From Panaeolus papilionaceus (taxonomy: Eukaryota; Basidiomycota; Agaricomycetes; Agaricales): a DNA stretch of 64,000 nt. Position 1 is the stretch's first letter. Each line of letters opens with the position of its first letter. Position numbers and translations under genes: made by a program. The notes beneath the pieces are model-generated. The model was not told the DNA's origin, did no database searches, and was given only the letters and a program-made list of their open reading frames with translations. Below, piece after piece: positions 36,403 to 47,202 of the stretch. The DNA is taken from contig JADNRZ010000001.1 in NCBI GenBank assembly GCA_015501605.1, positions 1,674,001 through 1,738,000 of the forward strand. Direction: 5' to 3'.

Positions 36403-36720
36403 TGACCAAGGAGTGGATTGTGCCGGTGGGGATTGTTGCCTGTATCTGATAAGCCAAGTCACGAATAACAATCATTTGAGTCGCGATCAGTAACGCGTAG
36501 ACCCCGTGACCCATTCTTTGCCTCAGTTCAGACGCGTCCGCCGTCAAACATCTTGAGTCTTGACCTCCTTCCAGTCACTCAGTGCAACATCCTCAACTGA
36601 CCCTTGCCTGAGTCAAATACAACATCTCATATGCTATATCTCCTCTAACCGAAACTTTCAGGCGATACCTTGTAATTACTCCACAGACTACCAGATTTAG
36701 ACGACATTAAAGTCAACGCA
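36403..36720. other. Shared upstream region of JMJD7-like and ELG1 genes
   Basis: 318 bases between two start codons pointing away from each other, therefore a bidirectional promoter. Part of it is an open frame on the minus strand, which I take as chance or as leader sequence. Confidence 0.55.
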
Positions 36721-39603
36721 ATGCCGGAGAAATCCAAACGTACAAGAAGTCAACAGGTCGGTGGGGTTCCTGTTCAAAGTCACCGATAGACTAGTTATTC
36801 TGACTTTCGAGCTCTAGTCAAAAGCCGGTTTAACTCAAAAGACTCTATTGGATATATTTACCGTCAAATCCATTCCCAAACCCCAATCTTCTCAAGATCA
36901 GGACATCCCAAATGCACGACCTGCGCAGTCTGTCGAACAACTCAATCAATCAAACGATTCTGATGAAATTATTGACATTACAACGCCAATTTCGCAGAGT
37001 ATCTCTCATATAACGGATGGTGCGTCTTTGACATTAATAGATCATTCAATTAATCATCGGTGTACGAAGTTGTATCTGAATCTCTCGCTGGTGTTCTTAA
37101 CCCTGCAACGCGTCGAAGGAGTCCTTCCATACTGATTGTGGAATCGTCAAGTGAAGCCAGTGCTTCGGATATGCCTCCACCTATCTCAAGGCAATCAAAC
37201 TTGGCTTCCAGTGGAAAATCTCCAGAGGAACCCATCGTCATTTGTTCATCTCCTATAAAGGCGACTTCTTTTCCCCATGCTAAATCAGTTAAACCCACAC
37301 ATCCTTTTTTTACTCGAAATCTAACAAAATCGAACACCGCTAAATCTACGCCGAAAACACCTTTGGCGAAACCCGTGGTTTATGAAGTTCCCTATCCAGA
37401 TGCTACATCGCAACATGTTAGAGGGCTCCAAAGCTGTATGCACATTTCAGCCTGCCCATTTCCCCCACGAACGTCACCGGGTACCGCCGAACCTCCAACT
37501 GTATCTTTGCCTTCCCCCAGAGAGTATGACTTTCTCAAAGTCGACACCATAGCCCCAGAACCTGGCTCAAAGTTAGCCCATGCGGAGAGAATTGTCGATA
37601 GCCATGAGAATACCTGGCTGAACATTCCGGCAGAACACAAGTCAACCCACCCCGCAATTTCACGTCTTCTGGATCAGATACCAGGTGAAACGCACGCTTC
37701 CAAACGTCCGTGGTCGGAAAAATGGAGACCTACATGTGCTCAGGAGGTGCTGGGGAATGAGAAGAACGCGATCTATCTTCGTAACTGGTTAAAGGCTTTG
37801 GAACTACAGCTCGAAAATAGCCCAGACACCAATTCACAATCTGCAGGAGCAGGGCCTTCCACATTAAATCCTAAACCTACTAAACGGGCGCTGAAAAGGC
37901 CTCGGGTGATACGTACTGTAGAGAAGTCCCGGGCACGGAAGCGGTCAAAATTAGATTCGGACGAAGAGGACGACAGTTGGATTGTGCCTACTGACGAGGA
38001 AGATGAGTACGACATCCCATACCAGGATTCCTCCGATGGATTCTCCGACGACATACTGCCCGAGATTGCCTCAAGCCCACCATCGTCATCCGACGTCGAG
38101 GACCTAACTCCTTCAGAAATAACTGTTGACCCTTTAGGGCAACTTCATAACACTATACTTTTAACTGGGCCGCCTGGTGCCGGAAAAACTGCGTCAATAT
38201 ACGCATGTGCCGAAGAGCTTGGATGGGACGTCTTCGAAGTGTATCCAGGTGTCGGACGAAGAAACGGTGCTAGCGTCGATAATCTGGTCGGTGAAGTTGG
38301 CAAAAATCATCTGGTACATCAAACACAGCGTAACCCAGAGGATGGATTAAAATCCTTCCTGCGAGAGAGGCCACAGAAGGAGGGTGAACAGGAAGATTTG
38401 GCCAACGTCGGTGCGATGTATTCCCCGCGCAAAACTCGCAATCGAGATCCGATTGCTGTCGTTGATGGTCCTAAACTACCACGCCAATCGTTAATATTAT
38501 TAGAGGAAGTCGATATTCTATTCAAGGAGGACGTCAACTTTTGGAGTACCGTTACGCGTATAATCAAGGAATGCAAGCGTCCGGTCATTTGTACATGCAA
38601 CGGTGAGTTTCATACTCCCATTATCATGTGTTGGGGATCGTACTGACATTTTACTAGATATCTCACTTGTGCCTGTCACAGAACTTCCACTACAAACAAT
38701 CTTGGAATTCAAGGCATGCCCTTCGGATGCTGCTACATCATATTTACAAAGTCTTTGCCGTGCGGAAGGCTATGTGATCGGTAGGGAATCGATCGTGCGA
38801 TTGTACACCGGAGAGTCTCAAGAGGAGGATGGATTGACCACCTCCACTTTTTGGGATCTCCGACGCGCGATATATGGGCTACAGGTCACCTGCGCAGCGA
38901 GCGATGACAAGGAACTTAGGTCTAGTAGACAATCACAAGAACAAGAGCTCCGAGGGATTAATGAACCGGAAGCATCATGGGGAAAAGGGGCAGAGCGCCG
39001 GCTGTCCACGCGGCAAAGCGATTTCTTGTCGTTTGTCGACAGCGAATTGATTCTGGGTGGAACTCAAAGCGTAGTGGTACGTGGTATATTTTGGGTTTAT
39101 TTAATCGGAGTGTGTTTGAACGAGAAGTTTAGATCAAGGAGATGGCAGGATACTCCCCATGCAGTGATGATGAAATTGGACATGCGATCTTGCATGATGT
39201 GCACGCCAAGAATAGTGCACAAATTGGGCTGCACGATCGCCAGGAAGAGATAGCGCGCAGTGCCATTCAGGTTTCACGTGGGATGTTTGGCGTGGATGTC
39301 AAACAAGATGAAATGAGGCGGAATAAGATTAGCGATGAATTTCGAGCAACGTTACAAGAATTATGTCCATTGGAAGTTTGGTGGAGTGAAAGGGGGTGGC
39401 ACTACACTGAATATAGGACATATCTTGGACAAATAATTTCAGGAGAAGATGAACAAGAAAAGAAGGAAATTGAAAAAAGGATCAATGGAGGAGGATATGG
39501 ACGAAATACAAGGAATAGTGCACGACGTGGTGGATATGAACGGAGCGTAGTTTTAAGTGAAAGGGCAAGAATGAGCATTGAATTAAATAGCTTACATGAT
39601 TAA
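36721..39603 (+). CDS. ELG1: Elg1/ATAD5-type RFC-like subunit, PCNA unloader
   Basis: Large subunit of the alternative clamp-loader complex that removes PCNA from DNA after replication. Exon 1 is 36 bases (MPEKSKRTRSQQ). Just after comes QKTLLDIFTVKSIPK, a PIP-box-like sequence. A Ser/Pro-rich region with phosphosite-like motifs follows, then the conserved WSEKWRPTCAQEVLGNEKN and an acidic linker (DSDEEDDSWIVPTDEEDE). The AAA+ core has Walker A GPPGAGKT with ASIYACAEELGWDVFEV, then LILLEEVDILFKED (Walker-B position) and VICTCND, whose last residue crosses a splice junction. The C-terminus contains FWDLRRAIYGLQ and the helical SDEFRATLQELCPLEVWWSE. Rad24/Rad17 is excluded because the core sequence is of Elg1 type. 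Confidence 0.9.
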
Positions 39604-39649
39604 ATAATTTAACTAGAAAAGGAAATGTAGCACGCGAGATATTGTGTTG

Positions 39650-39666
39650 GTCGTCGTCGTCGTCGT
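39650..39666. repeat. Short GTC trinucleotide repeat
   Basis: Five tandem GTC/CGT units in the 108-base gap between the ELG1 stop and the bHLH start codon. Probably 5' leader of the bHLH gene, with no coding role. Confidence 0.7.
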
Positions 39667-39711
39667 TTCTTTTAACTCTTTTACTCTCACTCTCACCTTG
39701 AAGCAACACAA

Positions 39712-41475
39712 ATGTCTTCAAGATCTCCTGTAACTGCACTAGCTTCCCTTGAATATCTACAAAATCAACGGAGAGGTTCAATAACAGATCCCTCTCTTCA
39801 CGCAGTATCTTCATCTTCAAAGCTAAATTCATCTTACGACAATGACTTTCGCTCAAAACACTCACTTTCAGAGCCAAGGCCATCTTCACCTTATGTTTTT
39901 GGAGACCCTCCTCCTCAACAATCTTCAGAACAACCTTCTCATCTAAGAAAGATTCTTCATTCTCCTCTGCCAGAACATTCTTCTCATCGTACTCTCTCAA
40001 ACCTCTCCCATGACTCCCATGACCATTCTCGTACCAAGCATGCAGGTATTTATTCATATTTCATCCACAAATCTTTTATGTACTTGCTCATCATTTATAT
40101 TTTGTCTAGCTTCCTCCTTGACAAAGGATTCAAATTCAATGCTTATAGACCATGACAGACATAGTCTTACCTCTCGTCGTAACTTTCGCGACCCTCCAGC
40201 TTTTGACTTTAGTATGAGGCGCCACTCTATTGCAGTCGGTCAAAATCCTATCACTCTCCCTCATCTCTCCTCTGCCCTAGGCACAAAGAGGAAAATGTCA
40301 GATGATCGTAGCATATTCGCTCCTGTAGGCGAAGACTCAGACCCCCAACTCGTTGGTCCGGGTGTTCCCAGCATCATGGATGTTGATACAGAGGGTCCAG
40401 CTCCTAAACGACGAGGCTCGACCATCGACACACAACGAATAGCTCAATTGAGTCTCAACGACCGTCGCAATTCCGTTGACTCTCGAAGTAGTCAGTGGTT
40501 AGCAAACGACCGTCGGGATTCGGCTCCCTCACTCTTTCACAACGTGCCTGGAATTAGCTCATTTAACGCAGGGTTCAACTCTTCAGACTCCCATCCCTCG
40601 AGGGCACCCCCAAGCATTGCTAATTTTTCATGGCCAAACTCATCTTCAGACACCACCAACAACTCTAATGAATCAGGCCATCATAATAGGTCGTTTGATT
40701 CTGCTAATGGCCAACTGAATTTGGTCCCCCCAATCAACTACCCCCCTGACAGACGCATGTCTGTCCCAGATACCCTGACACATCCAACCTCATCAAGAAG
40801 TCTACGTTCTCGCTCTCGTCCTCCTTCTCGCCAAAATACAGACTCCAACAACCAATCTAGTCAAGAAGATACACCAAATCCTTCGCTAAGTGGTGGCAAG
40901 TCTGGGAAGGATTCTGGAATGACCCCTTATTCGCGTTCACCTGAGTTGCGAGTTTCACATAAACTTGCCGAAAGAAAGCGCCGGAAGGAAATGAAGGACC
41001 TCTTTGATGAACTCAGAGATCAACTACCAGCTGATCGCGGTATGAAAGCGAGCAAATGGGAGATTTTGAGCAAAGGTATGTCTTTGATGAGCGTCCTATT
41101 TTCAGTTTTTGAAGCCGGTTTTGATTATCATCCCCAGCAATTGACTTTGTGGCACAACTGAAACGCTCCCATCAAGATATGGCTCAAGAGATTGAAGTAT
41201 TGCGAGCACAATTGCATGCTCAACGAGGAGATGGTTTATCCGGATATCCTCCTAATGGGCCAGCATCTCATAACGGTTTCGGGAATTCGTCGTCTGGGAT
41301 CATGGGACAATTCCCACCACCTTCATCTATTATTCCTCCCTTGCAGACGTCCCAGAATCAGCACAACCACTCAGAGTCTCGGAGCAACTCTTCCCAAAAT
41401 CTGTTCTCCAACTCTCACAATCCCCCAACGCAGAACGGGACGGCACCTCATCGGATTGATGGTGCTTCGCCTTGA
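39712..41475 (+). CDS. Basic helix-loop-helix transcription factor
   Basis: Three exons: the first (39712 to about 40046) encodes a Ser/His/Pro-rich N-terminus, the second is joined near 40112 and holds the rest up to the basic helix, and the third starts near 41139. The DNA-binding region begins SHKLAERKRRKEMKDLFDEL and continues RDQLPADRGMKASKWEILSK-AIDFVAQLKRSHQDM, a complete bHLH with the Arg/Glu basic helix used to read E-boxes, then a leucine-type coiled coil (EIEVLRAQLHAQ). Upstream are KRKMSDDRS, PAPKRRGSTIDTQRIAQLSL and long Ser/Asn/Pro-rich stretches. The C-terminus is Asn/Ser/Gln-rich. Targets unknown. It starts only 108 bases after the ELG1 stop on the same strand. Confidence 0.92.
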
Positions 41476-41876
41476 GAGGCACTTAACATACTATTTATCT
41501 CTTCTGCACATGTGCTATGAACGCTTTCATTTTACCCACCTTTTTTTAACCATTATATAGAATACAATGCGAGTATAACAGTTTTGTGCTTTCGGACACA
41601 ATACAATTAATGTTATACACAGACATGATCATTGAGAATGCAAGTGATGTTAGGGGCCCATCACGTGTTTGACTTTGTTTGGATTCAAAGGCGACAAAGG
41701 ATGCAGCGGGATTGTATTAACACTCTCTACTTCACCACGAAGTCACCAACCCCTTGTCCCTCGTTTCTAGCTCATTCTACCTTCTCTGGTTGCTTATTCT
41801 GACGTGAAATCCGTTTGCTGGTCTTATATTTACTTCTCGTCGCCAACCGACATTCTCGTCCATCATACAATCCAAA
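41476..41876. other. Intergenic, between bHLH and TFIIF genes
   Basis: Two plus-strand genes flank this 401-base spacer, which holds the 3' end of the bHLH gene and the promoter of the next. No separate gene is visible. Confidence 0.6.
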
Positions 41877-44047
41877 ATGCCGCCTACCAGACCAGCAATG
41901 TCGCTGCTCTTTCATCCCAAGAAAAAGACGCAGCAGCAGCAGCAACAACAACAGCAGCAGCAGCAGCGACAACCAGCCGCCAGCAATGGTTCTCCAAACC
42001 CTGCACGACGCCCACCACCCGTCAAGAAGCAGGAGACTGAGGATGATGGACTTAAATTACCTGATGGACCATTCCAGGAATTCAGGCTGCTCTCTTCCGC
42101 CTTGAATGGTTGGAAGTACGACGTCATGAAGTTTGATTCGAGGAAACCTGTTGACTTATATCAATGGGAAAAGCCTGTTAGGCTGAACAGGAAGGATTTG
42201 CGGAAGGATGAGGCTGCGACGAATGTTGCACCTGAGGCTGTGGGCCCTATGCTTGGCCCCGATGGGAAACCTGTTATTGGTGCTGATGGGAGGGTGGTCC
42301 AAGTTGACGCTGAAGGGAAACCCATCCATTCGTCGGCTGGTAGTTCTGGTACAAGCAAGGACAAGGGCAAGGGTCCAAGCAACGCGAAGAAACGTTTCCA
42401 GAAGAAGACACGTCAGGTATTTTTTGTGCCAGATGAGATTCGTCAGTTGAGGAGGGAGGAGAGGTATCCGTGGGTTATGGAGGATTCGTCCGCGACGCAA
42501 AACGAAGTTTGGATTGGACAAATGGAGGAGACAAGCAAGTCGGAGACGCATGCGTTTTTCATGCCTGCGGCGAACGACATCTTCAAGTTTGTTCCGGCCC
42601 ACAGGTGGTACAAGTTTCAAAAACGTCTGAAGCATGATTTCCCGACGGATACAGCAAACGTGGAGAATATGGTAGTTTGTATATTGCATAACACGTTAAC
42701 TGTGCTTACGTCTTTCTGCAGTACAAGAGAGTCCAGAAACGAGATGCTTCAGTCTGGTTAGCGAATCGTGGCAAGACAGCATCAGCTGCTACCCTGGCTA
42801 CTCTCAAAGCAGAGCCGGACAACCAAGGGTTCCCCGCTCGGAGCCTTGGCCCTGGAGGTCGTAAATTGAAAACAGTGGATTCTGGGGGGGACGGTCTTTT
42901 TGGGGATGATGAGGACAGTCGTGGAAAGAGTCGTGCACGAGAACTGGGAGAGGAAGGTGATATTGATGAGCAAGTATTTGAGGAGGAATTTGCCGACGAC
43001 GAGGAACCTATGGAACTTGACGCGGACGACGAGGAGGCAAAGGAAGCTGAAGCAAGTCATGACATTTTCAGAATCTCTTGTGAACCCATACTTACTTAAA
43101 GGTCCTAATAGGAACGGCTCAAGAAGGAATACCGCGCTGCGAATAAGCAAAGAGACGCAGGTGTTGACGAGTCTGAGGAAGAGGAGGAGACTAAACCTGA
43201 TAAGCAAACGAAGGCCATGCAGAAGCTGATTAAAAAGAGAGAAGGCAACGATGTTTACGATTCCGAAGAAGAAGAAGAAAATCCATACGCCAGCTCTGTG
43301 AGCATGTTCATATACTCTAATTTCTTTTTGTACTCGTACTAAATTCTTTTTTAATAGGTGGAGGAAGAAGAAGAAGAAGAAGAAGAGCCTGCGGTCATTG
43401 CTACTGCAGCTTCGGCAATTCAGGAGCAACAGGCCAAGATTGAGTCAAGGGCACAAACACCCAAACCCAGCGCTCCCCGCCTGTCGACTGCCCCAGCACC
43501 TGGCATATCTCCGTCACACTCACCATCACTTGGCGGACATTCCGTCGTTGCCAAAAGGGCAACAAGCCCCAAGATACCCAAACCAAAAGGTAACATCAGT
43601 CGAGGAAACAGTCCGTTGGGTGGACAAACGCACTTGGCTGGCAGTCGAGCAACCAGTCCTGTGCATGAGCTTCCCAACGGTAACGGTCTCAAGGCGAATC
43701 TGAAACGCAAAGCAGATGATTCGGCCCCTGGAACTCCCGTTGGACATGTTCCTCATGGCGGAAATCCAACACTTGTGAACAAGAAACGAAAGACTCCCGC
43801 TGCTGGAGGTGTGAGCGTGACATCTGAGGAGTTGGAGAACATGTTGATCGAATGGGTGAGGACGTCAGCGAACGCCTCTACTAGAGATTGCATTCAGCAT
43901 TTCACTCCTTATCTTACGGATGCAGAGAAGAAAGCAGAGTTCTCGGGAATGGTCAAGAAACACGCGCAACTGAAGAACGGAGTGCTAGTTTTACGCGCAG
44001 GTACCCGAGCGGGATCGGCAGCACCATCACCCCCTGCTACATCGTAA
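41877..44047 (+). CDS. TFG1: Transcription initiation factor TFIIF, alpha subunit (RAP74)
   Basis: General RNA polymerase II factor. The N-terminus has a glutamine run encoded by a CAG/CAA repeat (about 41930-41969). The conserved N-terminal dimerisation domain is interrupted: FQEFRLLSSALNGWKYDVMK, FDSRKPVDLYQWEKPVRLNR, KKTRQVFFVPDEIRQLRREE, RYPWVMEDSSATQNEVWIGQ, and AFFMPAANDIFKFVPAHRWY. The middle is acidic (EEEFADDEEPMELDADDEEA, then a Glu run), as in all RAP74 proteins. The C-terminal winged helix has EELENMLIEWVRTSANASTR and DAEKKAEFSGMVKKHAQLKN. Four exons are seen, with introns near 42671-42720, 43069-43111 and 43300-43357. Confidence 0.93.
41930..41969 (+). repeat. CAG/CAA repeat, poly-Gln in TFIIF alpha
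   Basis: Imperfect CAG/CAA tandem coding for about 12 glutamines followed by a RQ pair, at the N-terminus of TFIIF alpha. Mixed codons suggest a moderately stable tract; length variation between strains is likely. Confidence 0.85.
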
Positions 44048-44940
44048 ATTTTTGTATGTAGCCGAATACATAGTCCGGATTTCTAATATTTTTACATGTG
44101 GGGTGCTCTGATATCGTTCGCCAATTGGCTTGAAAGTATTTATGTCATCACAAAAGGACTTTGGGAATTCTGTAATATAAAGCTTACATAACCCTTTTTT
44201 TTTACGAGAATTGTATTTCGTTTAAATGTTAGACACAGATACACTTGCAAATTAACCAACATCATGACCCAATGGTAAGTATCCCTCCGTCAAGGTTTGG
44301 TGTGACGCTGCTGTGCTTGCTCATTGCTCTGGCCTTACTGTGGCAGCTAACACTGAAGTGTTCCTTGATTTTTGTCACCTACAATGCGTTTCAGGCCGAT
44401 CAAGCCGGGAAGCGGCAGGTCGCCACTACAGTAGCCTTGGACACATGGACTCTCCGACCTTGCACTCTGAATGGTGACCACTAATGGTCCGTTGAAGATC
44501 GGAAAGGGAGTATAGAACACATGGTTGTGTTATTCGATCAGTGGTAAAAATTCCAAAGGTCGAGAATGTAAGTATTGTTTCAGGTAGGGAAGGATAAATA
44601 AAACGCCAAGGTCGGGCGTCAAAAAAGGGAGAGAGAGGTTATCGAAGGAACATAGCCATGTAACATGAAAAGCGGTGTTGACTTGGAAGAAATGACATTG
44701 TCGATAATCCATCAAATATAATTCCCAAAGGGATTATGTTTTCAAACCATTTAATTGGATCATCTGCGTAAACCCTTAAACCCTCCCTCCCTCCCTCTTC
44801 TCTCTCTTACCGTCTCTAGGCTCTCCGTCTTGGTGCAACCCACCAGCCAAGAGCTCCTTGGTGTTGCATCTTCCTTGGGGGTTTAAATAGCTGGCCTCTT
44901 TTCTGTACACCTCCCTCAATCCCTGGAGTCACCCTTGTCT
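44048..44940. other. Intergenic, promoter of chitin deacetylase
   Basis: About 890 bases. A 79-codon plus-strand frame at 44245-44484 has one hydrophobic stretch but no spliceable partner, so I do not call it. A CCCT/CCCTCC pyrimidine tract lies at about 44777-44816, and a TATA-like box at 44881-44890. Confidence 0.55.
44881..44890 (+). promoter_or_regulatory. TATA-like box of the chitin deacetylase gene
   Basis: GTTTAAATAG, about 50-60 bases upstream of the first ATG and downstream of a strong CT tract. The spacing suits a core promoter; it is a sequence inference only. Confidence 0.5.
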
Positions 44941-46606
44941 ATGTTCAATTTCAACATGGTCAAATTATTCACCCCAGCTCTCCTTCTGGTCCTGCCTCTA
45001 GCTCAGGCTCTTATTGTTCCAACGTCTACAAATAATCATGAACACACTCACGAAATTAGACGTGCTCTTCCTGACTCCTGGCATCAAGGAGAGGACCACC
45101 CCGTCAGGTCCTTGTTTAGAAGGGCAACAGACGATGGCAATGCCTACCCTGCGGTCGGCTCTCCAGGTGCGTATATTTCTCATGTCAACGCTTACTGGCA
45201 TTAACAACCCTATAGCCTGGTCAGCACGTTTCCCTCGATCAACTCCAGATCCAAACGCGCTACCCAAAGAGTGGCTGGATGCTTTGGCGGCCGTAGAGGC
45301 TGCTGGAAAAATCCCCAACATCCCCATAACATCCGGAAAGCCAAACGAAAACCCAGTTTATCCTCCTGGTGTTAACCCAAACAGTCCTGCTGTCTGTTCA
45401 TCAACATACAAGTGCAGAATTCCTGGTGACATTTGGGATGGCCCTGATGGCGTTTTCGCTACCTCGTTTGATGATGGCCCACAACCTGTGAGCGGATTTT
45501 TTTTTCCCCCTTGAGTTTTCTGCATGGACACCTAACTTCCTTGTTTTTTTTTTCTAGTACACTCCGAAGCTCCTCGACTTCCTCAACTCGCACGACGTGA
45601 AGACCACCCATTTCATGATTGGTGTCCATATCCTGGCATATCCCTCACAGTTCCTGGCAACACTGGCTGCGGATAACGATATCGCTGTTCATACATACAC
45701 CCATCCCTATATGACCACCCTGAGCAATCGCGACATCCTCGGACAGGTATGATTATCGGAATGCATTCTTCCTGCCTCGTATTCAAACCTCGTTGTTTAG
45801 CTCGGTTGGACAATGCAGCTTATCCATGACTCAACTGGTGGTCGAGTCCCAAAATACTGGCGACCACCTTATGGTGATTCGGACCAGCGTGTTCGTGCCA
45901 TCGCGAAAGAGGTCCGTTATCAATACTGCATTCCGTATTTTCGCATTCCACTGACGGCCACTTGATTCTAATCTAGGTTTTCGGACTTGACACCGTTATC
46001 TGGAATACAGAGTATGTCGAAATGCAACACATGTACATCTATTTTTAGCTGACTAGCAACTCAGCACGCATGACTGGGAAGGCATTCCATCGTTGATTCA
46101 AACGCACATGAACCAATGGTTGACAGGTGCGTGATCAATGGCAATGGCCCCACCTGCTTATTTATCCGAAGTCAACAGGTCCCAAATCTCCTGGTCTCAT
46201 TGTTCTTGAACACGAGACGTCGGATATTACAGTTGACGGTTTCATCAACGCGTACCAGACGATCGTGTCAAACGGGTGGAAAATTGTCTCGTTAGCTCGA
46301 GCTATTGGCGACCAACGGGTCTACCAAAATGCCGCCGGCACGAACTCAAACGACGTGGTTTCTAAGGACATCCTCGCTGGAGGGGGGACTTCGTTGACTG
46401 GAACCAGAACCAGTACATCTCCGTCGTCTTCAGGTTCTGCGACAGGCTCGCCAAACTCGGCAGTAGACCCCTCGTCTGCCCAACACCAATCATCTCCATC
46501 AAATCCGGCGCCTACGAGCTCTGCGTCTAGCCAATGGACAGGGAGAGAACGCGTCTATCTGCTGTCTGCATTGGCAATTTTCATCACCACTTGTATCTTA
46601 TCATAA
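44941..46606 (+). CDS. Chitin deacetylase, carbohydrate esterase family 4, GPI-anchored
   Basis: Removes acetyl groups from chitin to make chitosan in the cell wall. A signal peptide follows either ATG (44941 or 44956): [18 protein letters not shown]. Motif 1 is [19 protein letters not shown] with the catalytic-base and metal Asp residues. Motif 2 is [10 protein letters not shown] with the two metal-binding His. Motif 3 is [10 protein letters not shown] with the conserved Arg. Motif 4 includes WNTDTHDW, and motif 5 LIVLEHE, with the His that acts as general acid. The C-terminus is a Ser/Thr/Pro-rich stalk ending with a hydrophobic stretch ([19 protein letters not shown]) that fits a GPI signal. 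Around six introns. The zinc ligand positions are intact, so an active enzyme is expected. Confidence 0.93.
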
Positions 46607-47202
46607 CCTTCACAACGAACTCTGCTATGACGGACTTTTGTGGACTTTACATTACTATCGCATTCTAGACCCGGATTTTTCTTATCTGCATAGTATGACA
46701 TTACGTCGGTATTCGCGGACGGACTTTTACCCTTTCCTGTGCTATTTTTTGTTTACCATCTAATTTGCGGACACCTCTTGCATTCTTTTCATTGTCATTA
46801 CGTACTCTTCACCCTCCTCTGAAAAGCGGACTTAATCTTAATTTTCGCGTCACCTCACGACCTTCACGCCCCTTATTTGTCGACATGTTTATACATACAT
46901 TTACCGTAGGCAAAATGTACTTCGGACACTTGAAGTTATATTATACAAATTGATGAATATTGTTCGTTTGATCGATCCAAAAGTGCATGGAACATTAAGG
47001 ACATTTTTCATTGCATTGCTAGTCATAAGGTGGGACTGGTCGTGATGTCGTGAGTTTTACATGGTACAGTAAGTACAAATCGTTAGTGGGTCCAAGATCT
47101 GAATCACCAAAAAATAAATACGGACATCGGTGGTGATCAAAGGGTAAGGGTTTAAGGAAGAACTGGGAGTCAATGTGGGGATGGCGAGCAAAAGGAGAGA
47201 AC
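46607..47202. other. Intergenic, convergent 3' region
   Basis: Separates the chitin deacetylase (plus) from the kinase (minus), both ending here. It has AT-rich sequence and one 62-codon plus-strand frame without features. I see no gene. Confidence 0.6.

Noticed and set aside
41930..41969. CAG repeat as a possible mobile-element or CRISPR-type repeat
   Set aside because: It is a glutamine-coding tract inside a well supported TFIIF exon, without spacers.
44245..44484. 79-codon frame with a hydrophobic stretch
   Set aside because: No ATG context, no signal peptide pattern with a partner exon, and attempts to splice it from the ATG at 44264 run into stops.
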